A stretch of DNA of 64,000 nt from SIG299 sp045531955 (GTDB taxonomy: Bacteria > Bacillota > Clostridia > Lachnospirales > Lachnospiraceae), in contig JAZSFC010000028.1 of NCBI GenBank assembly GCA_045531955.1, positions 44,239-108,238 of the forward strand, read 5' to 3'. The position numbers and the translations under genes are program-made. Within the stretch, counting starts at the first letter, position 1; every line of letters begins with the position of its first letter. Positions 8,684-16,547 of the stretch are shown here, in pieces. The notes under the pieces are model-generated. The model saw only the letters and a program-made list of their open reading frames with translations, was not told the origin of the DNA and did not search any database.

Positions 8684-9181
8684 ATGATAGACCAGGTGAA
8701 AATCGGAGGTTTCTTAAGGGAACTACGGAAGGAAAAAGAACTGACACAGGAACAGTTGGCAGAAAAGTTTGGTGTATCCTCCCGAAGTGTATCCCGGTGG
8801 GAAAACGGAAACACCATGCCGGAGCTGGGGATTTTGGTGGAACTGGCGGAGTTTTATGAGGTTGACATCAAGGAAATTATTGATGGAGAAAGGAAAAGTG
8901 AGAGTATGAAAAAAGAAGAAAAAGAGACGTTGCGCAAGGTCGCAGATTACGCGGAAACAGAAAAAAAGCTGGTAGTGAGACGTAAGTGTATGGTTACCTT
9001 TGCAGCAACAATGATGTGTGTATTATTTATTATAATTGGATATTTTGTATTTCCGCAATTGCCGGTGGACAGCTTGTTGAGAAATGACAAGTTATGGCTG
9101 GGAATGGGAATCTTTGGCGTGGCAGGTTTGTGGGGAATCGTCATTCATGAAAACCGCAAAAATGCCGCAAAGGATAAGTAA
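8684..9181 (+). CDS. XRE-family regulator with C-terminal membrane segments
   Basis: A 165-residue protein. An N-terminal Cro/CI-type helix-turn-helix (about residues 6-62; LTQEQLAEKFGVSSRSVSRW) is followed by a charged linker and two hydrophobic segments (about 105-122 and 137-152), so it is probably tethered to the membrane. Regulators of this build are common in clostridia and often control neighbouring membrane proteins. Two membrane-protein genes follow. A clear AAGGAGA site precedes the start. The signal sensed is unknown. Confidence 0.85.
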   Translation: MIDQVKIGGFLRELRKEKELTQEQLAEKFGVSSRSVSRWENGNTMPELGILVELAEFYEVDIKEIIDGERKSESMKKEEKETLRKVADYAETEKKLVVRRKCMVTFAATMMCVLFIIIGYFVFPQLPVDSLLRNDKLWLGMGIFGVAGLWGIVIHENRKNAAKDK

Positions 9182-9273
9182 GTTTCTGATACCTGTAGGA
9201 CTAATGGATACTTGCTATTTTCGAAAACTATGCTATAATGTGCTAAAGTAATAAAGTACAGGAGGAGAAACAA

Positions 9274-9939
9274 ATGGAATTAAAGTATCCAAAGATAAGT
9301 TCCGGAATAAAGCTTGTGTATGTCAGCTGGTGGTGTACACTGCTCGGAGTTGTTGCAAGCCTGGTAGGGGGCTTTGCCGCGATATTTGCGGGGGTAGGTT
9401 TTGTTATACTTGTGGAATTGGCAGCAGGAGTGTTGGAGCTTCTGGTGTATGGTCTTCAGGTTGCAGGGCTTTATAAGGCAGGAAAGGATGAGGCGCGCTA
9501 TAAAAAGCTATTTTATATGTTAGTGACGGAATTGCTGATTGCGGTAGCGGTTATTGTGGCAACCTTGCTTCAATCCTATGTGCTGATTGCATTGATAGGA
9601 ATTATCGGAGGTTTGACCTGCATGGTTTTAGAACCGTTGCGTCTGTGCCTGTTTGTGAAGTATACGGAAGAATTGGTGCGGGAGAATGGTGATGCCGGAG
9701 TGGACGGTTACTATAAGACAATCCGTAATTGCTTTTTTGTTGCGTACGGAGGCATACTTATCGGAAGCTTCATTACAGCTATGGAAGTCTTAACCTGGCT
9801 TGGGGTCCTGATTATTGTTGCGTCCATGTTTAGCGTGATAGCAATGTTTATTTTCTATGGAATCTTTTTACGCAACACAAACAGATTTTTTAAAACTTTG
9901 AGAGTCACAGAAGTGGAGAATATCTATGACGGAGAATAA
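9274..9939 (+). CDS. Hypothetical multi-pass membrane protein
   Basis: A 221-residue protein that is almost entirely hydrophobic, with about five or six predicted membrane segments separated by short charged loops (for example KAGKDEARYKK near residue 68). I recognise no enzymatic motif. The AGGAGGAG site is strong. It overlaps the next membrane-protein gene by 14 bases, implying coupled expression. The preceding XRE regulator may control the pair. Confidence 0.75.
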   Translation: MELKYPKISSGIKLVYVSWWCTLLGVVASLVGGFAAIFAGVGFVILVELAAGVLELLVYGLQVAGLYKAGKDEARYKKLFYMLVTELLIAVAVIVATLLQSYVLIALIGIIGGLTCMVLEPLRLCLFVKYTEELVRENGDAGVDGYYKTIRNCFFVAYGGILIGSFITAMEVLTWLGVLIIVASMFSVIAMFIFYGIFLRNTNRFFKTLRVTEVENIYDGE

Positions 9940-10519
9940 ATCAAGCAAACAGATACTGAACGAGTTAAAGGTGGAATATGCGGTGAAGCAAAAGAAAGGC
10001 TTGCCTTTCATCATGGCATCTGCTGCGTTATGGACCATTATGTTGATTGCGTTCCTCACAGATTTCGACCTTGCCGTAAAAAATATGATTGCCATGTGCT
10101 GCTCGGCGTTGCTTATGCCGGTGGGTATGCTGTTTGGAAAAATAATCAAAGTTAATATCTTCAGTAAGGAAAACCCGCTCAGCGGTCTTTCTGTTGTGGC
10201 AGCGCTGAATCAGCTGTTGTATCTTCCGATTGTTCTGTGGGCAATGTATGAGGCTCCTGAGAAAATGATTATGACCTATGCGATAGTGGTGGGGGCGCAT
10301 TTCTTGACCTATTATTGGATTTATTTTTCTCCAACCTATTTTTATGCCGCAATCATCATTCCGATTGCATCGTTACTTCTTGGCATGTATTTCAGCCAGG
10401 TTGTGGTTTGTCTTGCATTTGTACTTTTTGATATCCTGATTTGTGTACTGCTTTGCTTGGAAAATAAACAGGCAGGACGGACTTTGGAAAAAATAAATGG
10501 CATGAAAGACTTGAAATAG
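9926..10519 (+). CDS. Hypothetical membrane protein
   Basis: A 197-residue protein with a basic N-terminus and about six hydrophobic segments. The start codon lies inside the end of the preceding gene. No family motif is recognised. The pairing of two small polytopic proteins resembles a permease or integral-membrane complex, but no ATPase is nearby, so no function is assigned. Confidence 0.72.
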   Translation: MTENKSSKQILNELKVEYAVKQKKGLPFIMASAALWTIMLIAFLTDFDLAVKNMIAMCCSALLMPVGMLFGKIIKVNIFSKENPLSGLSVVAALNQLLYLPIVLWAMYEAPEKMIMTYAIVVGAHFLTYYWIYFSPTYFYAAIIIPIASLLLGMYFSQVVVCLAFVLFDILICVLLCLENKQAGRTLEKINGMKDLK

Positions 10520-10610
10520 TTTTGGTGTAGTTTGCATTTAAGTAAGAAAAATAGTAAGGGCATATCATTAAATAACCCTTTGAGGTTGTTCGATGATATG
10601 CCCTATTGTT

Positions 10611-10934
10611 TTATTTTTTGTAAATTTTGCAACCAAGGAAAGCCGCTGCCAGCATAAGCAGAACCGACCAGAAGCCCATAGCAAATACGGTGGAGCCGGC
10701 CCAGTGGATTCCTCCGCAAGGCTCGTTGAGCAGAGCACCGAGACGTCCGGCAATAAAGGAACAGATCTTTATGCATGGAAAAATGTAAATCTGGGTAAGT
10801 GTACCGATGAAATTTGTCCAATAGGAATTTGCAATGAATTCCTGGATGCCAAGCAGGAGCAGGTTCAGCAGAGGGATAACGTGCAGACAGAGTAAAAGCT
10901 TTACGATATTTTTATGAACAAATCTAAGTTGTGG
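10611..10934 (-). pseudogene. Start-less remnant of a membrane protein gene
   Basis: On the minus strand a 107-codon open frame (upstream stop at 10937-10935, own stop at 10613-10611) encodes a coherent membrane protein: hydrophobic segments around KLLLCLHVIPLLNLLLLG and FWSVLLMLAAAFLGCKIY, with an intervening FIAGRLGALLNEPCGGIHW stretch. No ATG, GTG or TTG occurs in frame before the last few dozen codons, and no ribosome site is visible, so I read it as the 3' remnant of a broken gene. An overlapping plus-strand frame shows no protein-like sequence. Confidence 0.5.
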
Positions 10935-10989
10935 TTAAATAGTAACATACTTTGAAATTCCTGACAAGAAAAACAAAAGGAGAAATAAC

Positions 10990-11018
10990 TTGACAAATAA
11001 GGTTTAATGCATTAAACT
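10990..11018 (+). promoter_or_regulatory. Promoter of the BlaI/BlaR1-type operon
   Basis: TTGACA (10990-10995), 17-base spacer, TAAACT (11013-11018). The -10 box is embedded in the first operator palindrome, so repressor binding would block it. Confidence 0.75.
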
Positions 11019-11049
11019 CAAAGTAAGAAAAGGTTGAACTCATTAAACC
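11001..11049 (+). promoter_or_regulatory. Two BlaI-type operator copies
   Basis: Copy one at 11001-11018 contains the perfect palindrome TTTAATGCATTAAA. Copy two at 11032-11049 reads GGTTGAACTCATTAAACC. They are 31 bases apart (about three helical turns), as expected for cooperative binding of two dimers of the BlaI-like repressor encoded immediately downstream. Confidence 0.65.
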
Positions 11050-11098
11050 TCATTAAAAGGAAAAGTTATTTTACAGATACAATACAAGGAGGATCTCT

Positions 11099-11458
11099 AT
11101 GTCCACACCAAAAATTTTTGAAAGTGAATATCGTTTTATGCAGATTTTATGGGAGGAAGAGCCGGTAAACAGCACCCGGCTGGTGGCGCTGTGTAAGGAA
11201 CGCCTGGATTGGAGCAAGGCAACCACATACACGGTTATTCGCAGACTTTCTGAGCGGGGCGTGGTGGTAAACGAAAACACCATGGTGCGCTCTCTGGTAA
11301 CGAAAGAAGAGGTACAGGACACGGAGCTTGGTGAGCTGGTGGAAAAAACCTTTGACGGTTCCATCCCACAGTTTTTAGCGGCATTTACCAGAAAGGCAAA
11401 GCTGAAAAAAGAAGACGTGGAAGCATTAAAAAAGATGATTGCGGAGTATGAGGAGTAA
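11099..11458 (+). CDS. BlaI/MecI/CopY-family transcriptional repressor
   Basis: A 119-residue protein of the usual BlaI length. The winged helix spans residues about 5-75 (FESEYRFMQILWEEEPVN, TTYTVIRRLSERGVVV), followed by the dimerisation helices that BlaR1-type proteases cleave near in related systems. Members repress antibiotic-resistance or cell-wall-stress genes until the partner metalloprotease is activated. The gene is preceded by AGGAGGA, by two operator copies overlapping its own promoter, and is followed 40 bases later by the M56 sensor, so autoregulation is likely. Confidence 0.9.
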   Translation: MSTPKIFESEYRFMQILWEEEPVNSTRLVALCKERLDWSKATTYTVIRRLSERGVVVNENTMVRSLVTKEEVQDTELGELVEKTFDGSIPQFLAAFTRKAKLKKEDVEALKKMIAEYEE

Positions 11459-11498
11459 TGGTTACGACAGTAATTAACATGCAGAAAGGAGAGTGACC

Positions 11499-13709
11499 AT
11501 GAAATTTTTATTATTGAAATTATTGGAGCTGAGTTTGCAGGCCGGAGTTCTTACTCTTGCCATTTTACTGGTCCGTCTGGTTTTTAAAAAGCTTCCGGCG
11601 AAATATCTGTGTATTTTGTGGGCGATTGTAGCGGCAAGATTGATTGTACCGGTGTCCTTTGAATCGGGCTTTGGAGTGATGCCGAGTCTGTCATCATTTA
11701 CCGGAATGCCACAGCAAAATGCAGGTGTTGATTGGACAGAATCGGATTACTATATCGGTGAAACCACGACTTCTGCGGATGAAGTAGATTATTACATAAC
11801 GATAATTGATGAAGAGTTAGTACTGAATAGGGGTGAAACAAATACGGACAGAGAGCCACTGGATTCCGGTGAGGAATCTGAGCAATATGTGGTATTTGCT
11901 TCTCCGACTCCGGTTCCGGAAGGACTTGCGGGTGTAGTATCGGAGCTGAACTATAAATGGAAACATAGTTCTGCGACTCCGGTGCTGTTTCTTCTGTGGT
12001 TAGCCGGCATGCTGCTACTTTTTGGTTACGGTATTCGCAGTTGCGTAAAAGTAAAGCGTTTTGTGAAAAATGCAATCCCTTATAAAGACAATATCCTTTT
12101 GCAGGAGGGCTTGCAGACGCCGTTTTTGTTTGGCTGGATGCATCCGCAGATTTACCTGCCGACCAACCTGGAAGAAAAAGAAATCCGTTATGTGGTTGCC
12201 CACGAAAAAGCCCATATTGCCAGAGGAGACCAGTATACCAAGCTGCTGGGATTTGCGTTACTGGCTGTCTACTGGTTTAATCCGCTGATTTGGATTGCCT
12301 ATGTTACCTTTTGCAAGGATGTGGAACGGGCCTGCGACGAAAAGGTCATTGGCGGACTTTCTGCGGAAGAACGGAAGGAATATGCGGAGGCACTGCTAAC
12401 ATGCAGTACAGACAGTAAAATGGTGATTACCAATCCGCTGGCGTTTGGCGAAACGGATGTAAAGAAAAGAATTGTGGATATTTTGAAATTCAAAAAGCCG
12501 GGCAGATGGATGGTGGCTGTTGCGATGCTGCTCTGTGTGGCAGCGGTGGCAGGATGCTTTTTCGTACAGAAGGAGAATGAGCAGGGCGGAGAAGGTTTAG
12601 TGACTCCTATACTGACAGTTACAGCTACGCCTACGCCAGTACCGACTAACCCGCCAAGAGGAGACGGTCCATATACGCCGACTCCGACGCCAACTCCGGC
12701 AGAGTATGTCTGGAAACAGATCATTACCCACATTCCGTCAGAGCTGGAGCAGATGGAAAGTGACTTGGAACTGCTGGGAATTACAACTTCGGAATCGTTG
12801 GTTGCGGTGCCGATGGGTCAAACTGTTACGGTGGATTTAAACGGTGACGGAGCAGAGGAGTCGGTAACCTTTGGCCTTAGGGGATACACGGGTGATGTAA
12901 GCTATAATAAAATCATGCATGATTCCTTCTTCCTGAAAATTAACGAAGCCGTAGTATTGCAAGGAGATGATATTTTCCATGGAGAAAGTCCTTGCTTCAC
13001 CACATATTATTTGTTTGACATAGATGTAACGGATGGTTATAAGGAAATCGGCCTGGCAGACTATGGTCCGAACGGTGATGTGGGAATTGCTCTGTATCGT
13101 TATGATAATAACAGTGTACAATGTATCGGCGGTTTCCGCAGCGCCCCTCTGGACTCTGATAATCCATGGGAAATGAATGATTATGCAAATGTCCCTTATG
13201 AGGAAATGGTAGCAAAGGTTCCCCGGGATGAATTTCTGATTTCTGTCCCGGGAGATGGTACTATTTGGGCAAGGGAATGGGATTATCTCTTGGGAAACTG
13301 CAGTGTGGTGAAAGAATATCAACTGGAAAATCCGTCCTCCGGTACGGAAGCCCGGTTAAAGGCAGCCTACAGGGGTCACTATGTATTTACCGGCTGGGAT
13401 TGGGAAGGCAACATACCGACTACAGCTGCCTATGAGTTTAAGGCTTTTGTCAGCGATTGTTTGGATGATACAACGGTTGTGGTTGTTCCGGAAGGAAGTG
13501 AACTCACGTTTTATGATTACTACTTGTCTGAAGAAGAATGGGGCAACGGTTATGTACGATTCTTTTATACTGTGGAGGAAAAATGGGATTCTGTCGGCTG
13601 GCTGATTCTGTCCGATGACGGTATTGTGATGCCGCGCGGTTCTGATACGGAGCCGTTTGAAACCGTAGAACCAACAGAACTGTTCCATAACTTAAATATG
13701 GCAGGGTAG
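11499..13709 (+). CDS. M56-family (BlaR1-like) membrane metallopeptidase sensor
   Basis: A 736-residue protein. Two N-terminal membrane segments, a third near residues 160-175, then the M56 peptidase domain with the zinc motif HEKAH at 235-239 and a downstream ERACDEKV that supplies the third ligand. A further membrane segment near residue 345 is followed by a TPTPTP-rich linker and an extracellular domain of about 280 residues. That domain replaces the penicillin-binding domain of true BlaR1 and shows a Ca-binding-like DLNGDGAEE. Start at ATG 11499 after AAAGGAGA. It probably senses an envelope signal and cleaves the BlaI-type repressor. The ligand is unknown. Confidence 0.85.
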   Translation: MKFLLLKLLELSLQAGVLTLAILLVRLVFKKLPAKYLCILWAIVAARLIVPVSFESGFGVMPSLSSFTGMPQQNAGVDWTESDYYIGETTTSADEVDYYITIIDEELVLNRGETNTDREPLDSGEESEQYVVFASPTPVPEGLAGVVSELNYKWKHSSATPVLFLLWLAGMLLLFGYGIRSCVKVKRFVKNAIPYKDNILLQEGLQTPFLFGWMHPQIYLPTNLEEKEIRYVVAHEKAHIARGDQYTKLLGFALLAVYWFNPLIWIAYVTFCKDVERACDEKVIGGLSAEERKEYAEALLTCSTDSKMVITNPLAFGETDVKKRIVDILKFKKPGRWMVAVAMLLCVAAVAGCFFVQKENEQGGEGLVTPILTVTATPTPVPTNPPRGDGPYTPTPTPTPAEYVWKQIITHIPSELEQMESDLELLGITTSESLVAVPMGQTVTVDLNGDGAEESVTFGLRGYTGDVSYNKIMHDSFFLKINEAVVLQGDDIFHGESPCFTTYYLFDIDVTDGYKEIGLADYGPNGDVGIALYRYDNNSVQCIGGFRSAPLDSDNPWEMNDYANVPYEEMVAKVPRDEFLISVPGDGTIWAREWDYLLGNCSVVKEYQLENPSSGTEARLKAAYRGHYVFTGWDWEGNIPTTAAYEFKAFVSDCLDDTTVVVVPEGSELTFYDYYLSEEEWGNGYVRFFYTVEEKWDSVGWLILSDDGIVMPRGSDTEPFETVEPTELFHNLNMAG

Positions 13710-13730
13710 TGATAAAAAGGAGGACAATGT

Positions 13731-15041
13731 ATGAACCGTTTTGTGTTAAATTATTTGTGTCCGCTTTGTTTGCCGATGGCCTCCGCGGAGACGGAGGTGA
13801 AGAATCGAATTGGTGGAATTTTAAAATACAAAAAGCCGGGTAAGTGGCTGGCAGCTTTGACGATGTTGCTTTGTCTGGTGGCGATTGCAGGCTGCTTTTT
13901 CGTACAGAAGGAAAGTGGACCGGGTGGTGCAGCTACGTCCACTCCGACGCCAATTCCTACAGTGACAGCTATGCCAACACCGACTTCAGTGCCGGTAGCA
14001 GAGCCTACAACCGAGCCAACAGCAACGGTAAAGCATACGCCAACACCGCTTCCACCAAGTGATTTTACGCTGCTTGGCGATGTAACACCGGAAACTGTAG
14101 TGGCAGTGCCGATGGGGAAGACAGTGGATGTAGATTTGGACGGTGACGGCACCAAGGATATCATCACCTGCGGATACGAAGGCTATGAGAAAAATAAAAC
14201 CATGAAGGAAGTTGCACGAGACTGGCGCCTACGGGAATTTTGGTTTCAATTAAATATTAACGGAAGGACCTTTCGCGACAATGATATTCGGGAAGAATAC
14301 TGGAATGATGGTCCGGGTTTTACAACGTACTATATTTTTGATGTAAATACAGAAGATAAGTATAAAGAAATCGGATTGTATTTTGATGGACCAAGTGGGG
14401 ATCCAAGCACGGCATTATACCGTTATATAAACGGAGAATTGTACTGTGTCGGCGTGTTTGAAAGTGCTGCCTTGGAATCGGATTATTCCTGGAACAGTGA
14501 TGCTTATGAGGATATTTCTTATGAGGAAATGGTACAGACGGTTGACCGCGAAGAATTTGTAATCTCTGTGCCGGGAGACGGAACCATTTTCTGTAGAGAA
14601 AGAACTGTTTTTTTTGAAACAACGGAAATTGTACGGGAATACAAGCTGTGGAATGCAAGCATGGCTCAGGCTGCAATTTTACAGGAAACCATCCGTGGCC
14701 GCTATGAATTTACCGGCTGGAAGGATGACCGGGAGAACATGAATGTAAAAGTGAAAAAGGATTTTACTGCATATGCGGAACCGGTGGATATGTCACTGGA
14801 TTTCCATAAGGATCTGGTTTTGGTGGAAATTTCGAGAGACACCAGAGTTTCCTTCTATGCGTATTATCCGGACAACGGCTGGACTGCCGGTTGGGTGGAA
14901 CTATTTTACGGAGACAATCTGGAGCACACGGCATGGATTTATAAGGGTACGGATAAACAGGGTAACTCGGTTATCTATTTGCCAAACGAAACAGAGGATT
15001 CTTCCCGGGATTTATTTCTTAACTTGAGTACAGCCGGGTAA
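13731..15041 (+). CDS. Peptidase-less paralog of the M56 sensor (membrane-anchored extracellular domain)
   Basis: A 436-residue protein that matches only the C-terminal half of the preceding gene: residues about 20-60 correspond to the last part of the M56 domain and the following membrane segment (KPGKWLAALTMLLCLVAIAG against KPGRWMVAVAMLLCVAAVAG). A TPTP linker and the same extracellular domain (MGKTVDVDLDGDGTKD) follow. The HExxH region is absent. It has its own AAGGAGG site, so it is probably expressed as a tethered sensor or decoy domain. A tandem duplication with an internal deletion explains it best. Confidence 0.8.
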   Translation: MNRFVLNYLCPLCLPMASAETEVKNRIGGILKYKKPGKWLAALTMLLCLVAIAGCFFVQKESGPGGAATSTPTPIPTVTAMPTPTSVPVAEPTTEPTATVKHTPTPLPPSDFTLLGDVTPETVVAVPMGKTVDVDLDGDGTKDIITCGYEGYEKNKTMKEVARDWRLREFWFQLNINGRTFRDNDIREEYWNDGPGFTTYYIFDVNTEDKYKEIGLYFDGPSGDPSTALYRYINGELYCVGVFESAALESDYSWNSDAYEDISYEEMVQTVDREEFVISVPGDGTIFCRERTVFFETTEIVREYKLWNASMAQAAILQETIRGRYEFTGWKDDRENMNVKVKKDFTAYAEPVDMSLDFHKDLVLVEISRDTRVSFYAYYPDNGWTAGWVELFYGDNLEHTAWIYKGTDKQGNSVIYLPNETEDSSRDLFLNLSTAG

Positions 15042-15073
15042 ACAGAATAGAAAAATTGTATAAGGACTATAGC

Positions 15074-15116
15074 AAAAGAGGAACATTTTCTCAAACGGAA
15101 ATGTTCCTCTTTTGTT
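15074..15116 (+). terminator. Terminator of the BlaI/BlaR1-type operon
   Basis: AAGAGGAACATTT pairs with AAATGTTCCTCTT around a 10-base loop, followed by T-rich sequence. Confidence 0.9.
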
Positions 15117-15154
15117 AGGGAAACAGCGGTTGCTTTAAGATTTTCTGAATTGTC

Positions 15155-15208
15155 TTGACATTCCCACTGTACTATGATACTATACTAACTGTATTAAGAG
15201 TGTTAGTA
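15155..15208 (+). promoter_or_regulatory. Promoter and GntR/YtrA-type operator
   Basis: TTGACA (15155-15160), 17 bases, TACTAT (15178-15183). Overlapping the start region is the perfect inverted repeat TACTAAC (15183-15189) / GTTAGTA (15202-15208), the kind of site bound by YtrA-type GntR repressors, here directly upstream of such a gene. Confidence 0.7.
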
Positions 15209-15228
15209 CACTTGAAAGGAGGAATTCC

Positions 15229-15594
15229 GTGATAACATTAGATTATGCGGACCGGCGTCCGATCTATGAACAGGTCATAGAGAAAATGAAAGACCTGATT
15301 CTGCTGGGCGTTCTGGAAACCGACAGTCAGCTGCCTAGTGTGCGGGAATTGGCCGTGGATTTATCCATCAACCCGAATACGGTGCAGCGTGCTTATGCGG
15401 AGCTGGAGCGTCAGGGTGTCATCTACTGCGTAAAAGGCAGGGGAAACTTTGTGGCAGGCACCGATGGCTTGAAGGATAAGCAAAAAGAAGAATTAAAGCC
15501 ACAGCTGTCGGAACTTGTAAAAAAAGCCAAAAAAGCAGATATGACAGAAGAAGAATTTATAACATTAGTAAAGCAGTTTTATTCGGAACAATAG
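15229..15594 (+). CDS. GntR-family (YtrA subfamily) transcriptional regulator
   Basis: A 121-residue protein, the short YtrA form: a GntR winged helix (residues about 8-75; QLPSVRELAVDLSINPNTVQRAY) plus a two-helix dimerisation tail and no ligand domain. The start is GTG after AAGGAGGAATTCC. It lies 50 bases before an ABC ATPase gene and a permease gene, the standard arrangement in which YtrA represses its own transporter operon until cell-envelope stress. Confidence 0.92.
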   Translation: MITLDYADRRPIYEQVIEKMKDLILLGVLETDSQLPSVRELAVDLSINPNTVQRAYAELERQGVIYCVKGRGNFVAGTDGLKDKQKEELKPQLSELVKKAKKADMTEEEFITLVKQFYSEQ

Positions 15595-15644
15595 TTCCAA
15601 GGGTAAGGGAGAAAACAAAAATTCAACAGAAAGGAACGAACAGT

Positions 15645-16547
15645 ATGATAGAAGCAAAAAATGTCAGTAAATCCTTTTCGGATATTCTGGCGGTGGATAA
15701 TGTTTCCGTCACCATCCGCGAAGGTTCGGTGTTTGGTATGATTGGTACCAACGGTGCCGGCAAAAGCACCTTCCTGCGTATGGCAGCAGGGGTATTCCGT
15801 CCGGACAGCGGAACCATTACGTTAGACGATATGCAGGTGTACGAGAATCCGGCGGCAAAGCAGGAATTTTTCTATATTTCCGATGACCAGTATTTCTTTG
15901 CAAACACCACACCGAAGGAATTAATGCGTTATTATTCCGTGGTGTATCCGAAGTTTGATAAAGAGCGCATGAAGAAGATGCTTGCGCAGTTTAATTTAGA
16001 TGAAAAGAGAAAGGTGGCTACCTTCTCCAAAGGTATGAAAAAGCAGTTGTCCGTAATTTGCGGCATTTGTGCAAATACCAAGTACTTATTCTGTGACGAA
16101 ACCTTCGACGGCTTGGACCCGGTAATGCGTCAGGCGGTAAAGAGTATTTTCGCGCAGGAAATTGCAGAGAGAGGCTTAACTCCGGTGATTGCTTCCCACA
16201 ACCTTCGTGAGTTGGAAGATATTTGCGACCACGTTGGTTTATTACACCGTGGCGGTGTCCTGTTATCCAGAGATTTAGAGGATATGAAAGTAAATATCCA
16301 CAAGGTGCAGTGTGCTTTTAAAGCGGACAGCAATATTGAAGAAGTACTTCAGAACGTGGATGTAGTAAAGAAGGAAATCCGTGGTTCCCTGTACACCATT
16401 ACCGCAAGGGGTAATGCGGATGACATCCGAAACCAGATTCAGACGGCAAATCCAATCTTTATGGAGCTGTTGCCGCTCAGCTTAGAAGAAATCTTTATCA
16501 GTGAAACGGAGGTGGCAGGCTATGACATCAAGAAACTCATTTTTTAA
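15645..16547 (+). CDS. ABC transporter ATP-binding protein
   Basis: A 300-residue ATPase. Walker A is GTNGAGKST near residue 38. The Q-loop region and the signature appear as FSKGMKKQ near residue 127, a degenerate LSGGQ. Walker B is YLFCDETFDGLD near 148, and the switch histidine is in IASHNLRELED. The degenerate signature is common in the YtrB-like exporters that pair with YtrA regulators. The 3' end overlaps the permease gene by 26 bases, indicating translational coupling. Confidence 0.92.
   Translation: MIEAKNVSKSFSDILAVDNVSVTIREGSVFGMIGTNGAGKSTFLRMAAGVFRPDSGTITLDDMQVYENPAAKQEFFYISDDQYFFANTTPKELMRYYSVVYPKFDKERMKKMLAQFNLDEKRKVATFSKGMKKQLSVICGICANTKYLFCDETFDGLDPVMRQAVKSIFAQEIAERGLTPVIASHNLRELEDICDHVGLLHRGGVLLSRDLEDMKVNIHKVQCAFKADSNIEEVLQNVDVVKKEIRGSLYTITARGNADDIRNQIQTANPIFMELLPLSLEEIFISETEVAGYDIKKLIF

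Noticed and set aside
8593..8859. An 88-codon plus-strand frame before and over the XRE regulator
   Set aside because: It overlaps the well-supported regulator in another frame and has no ribosome site.
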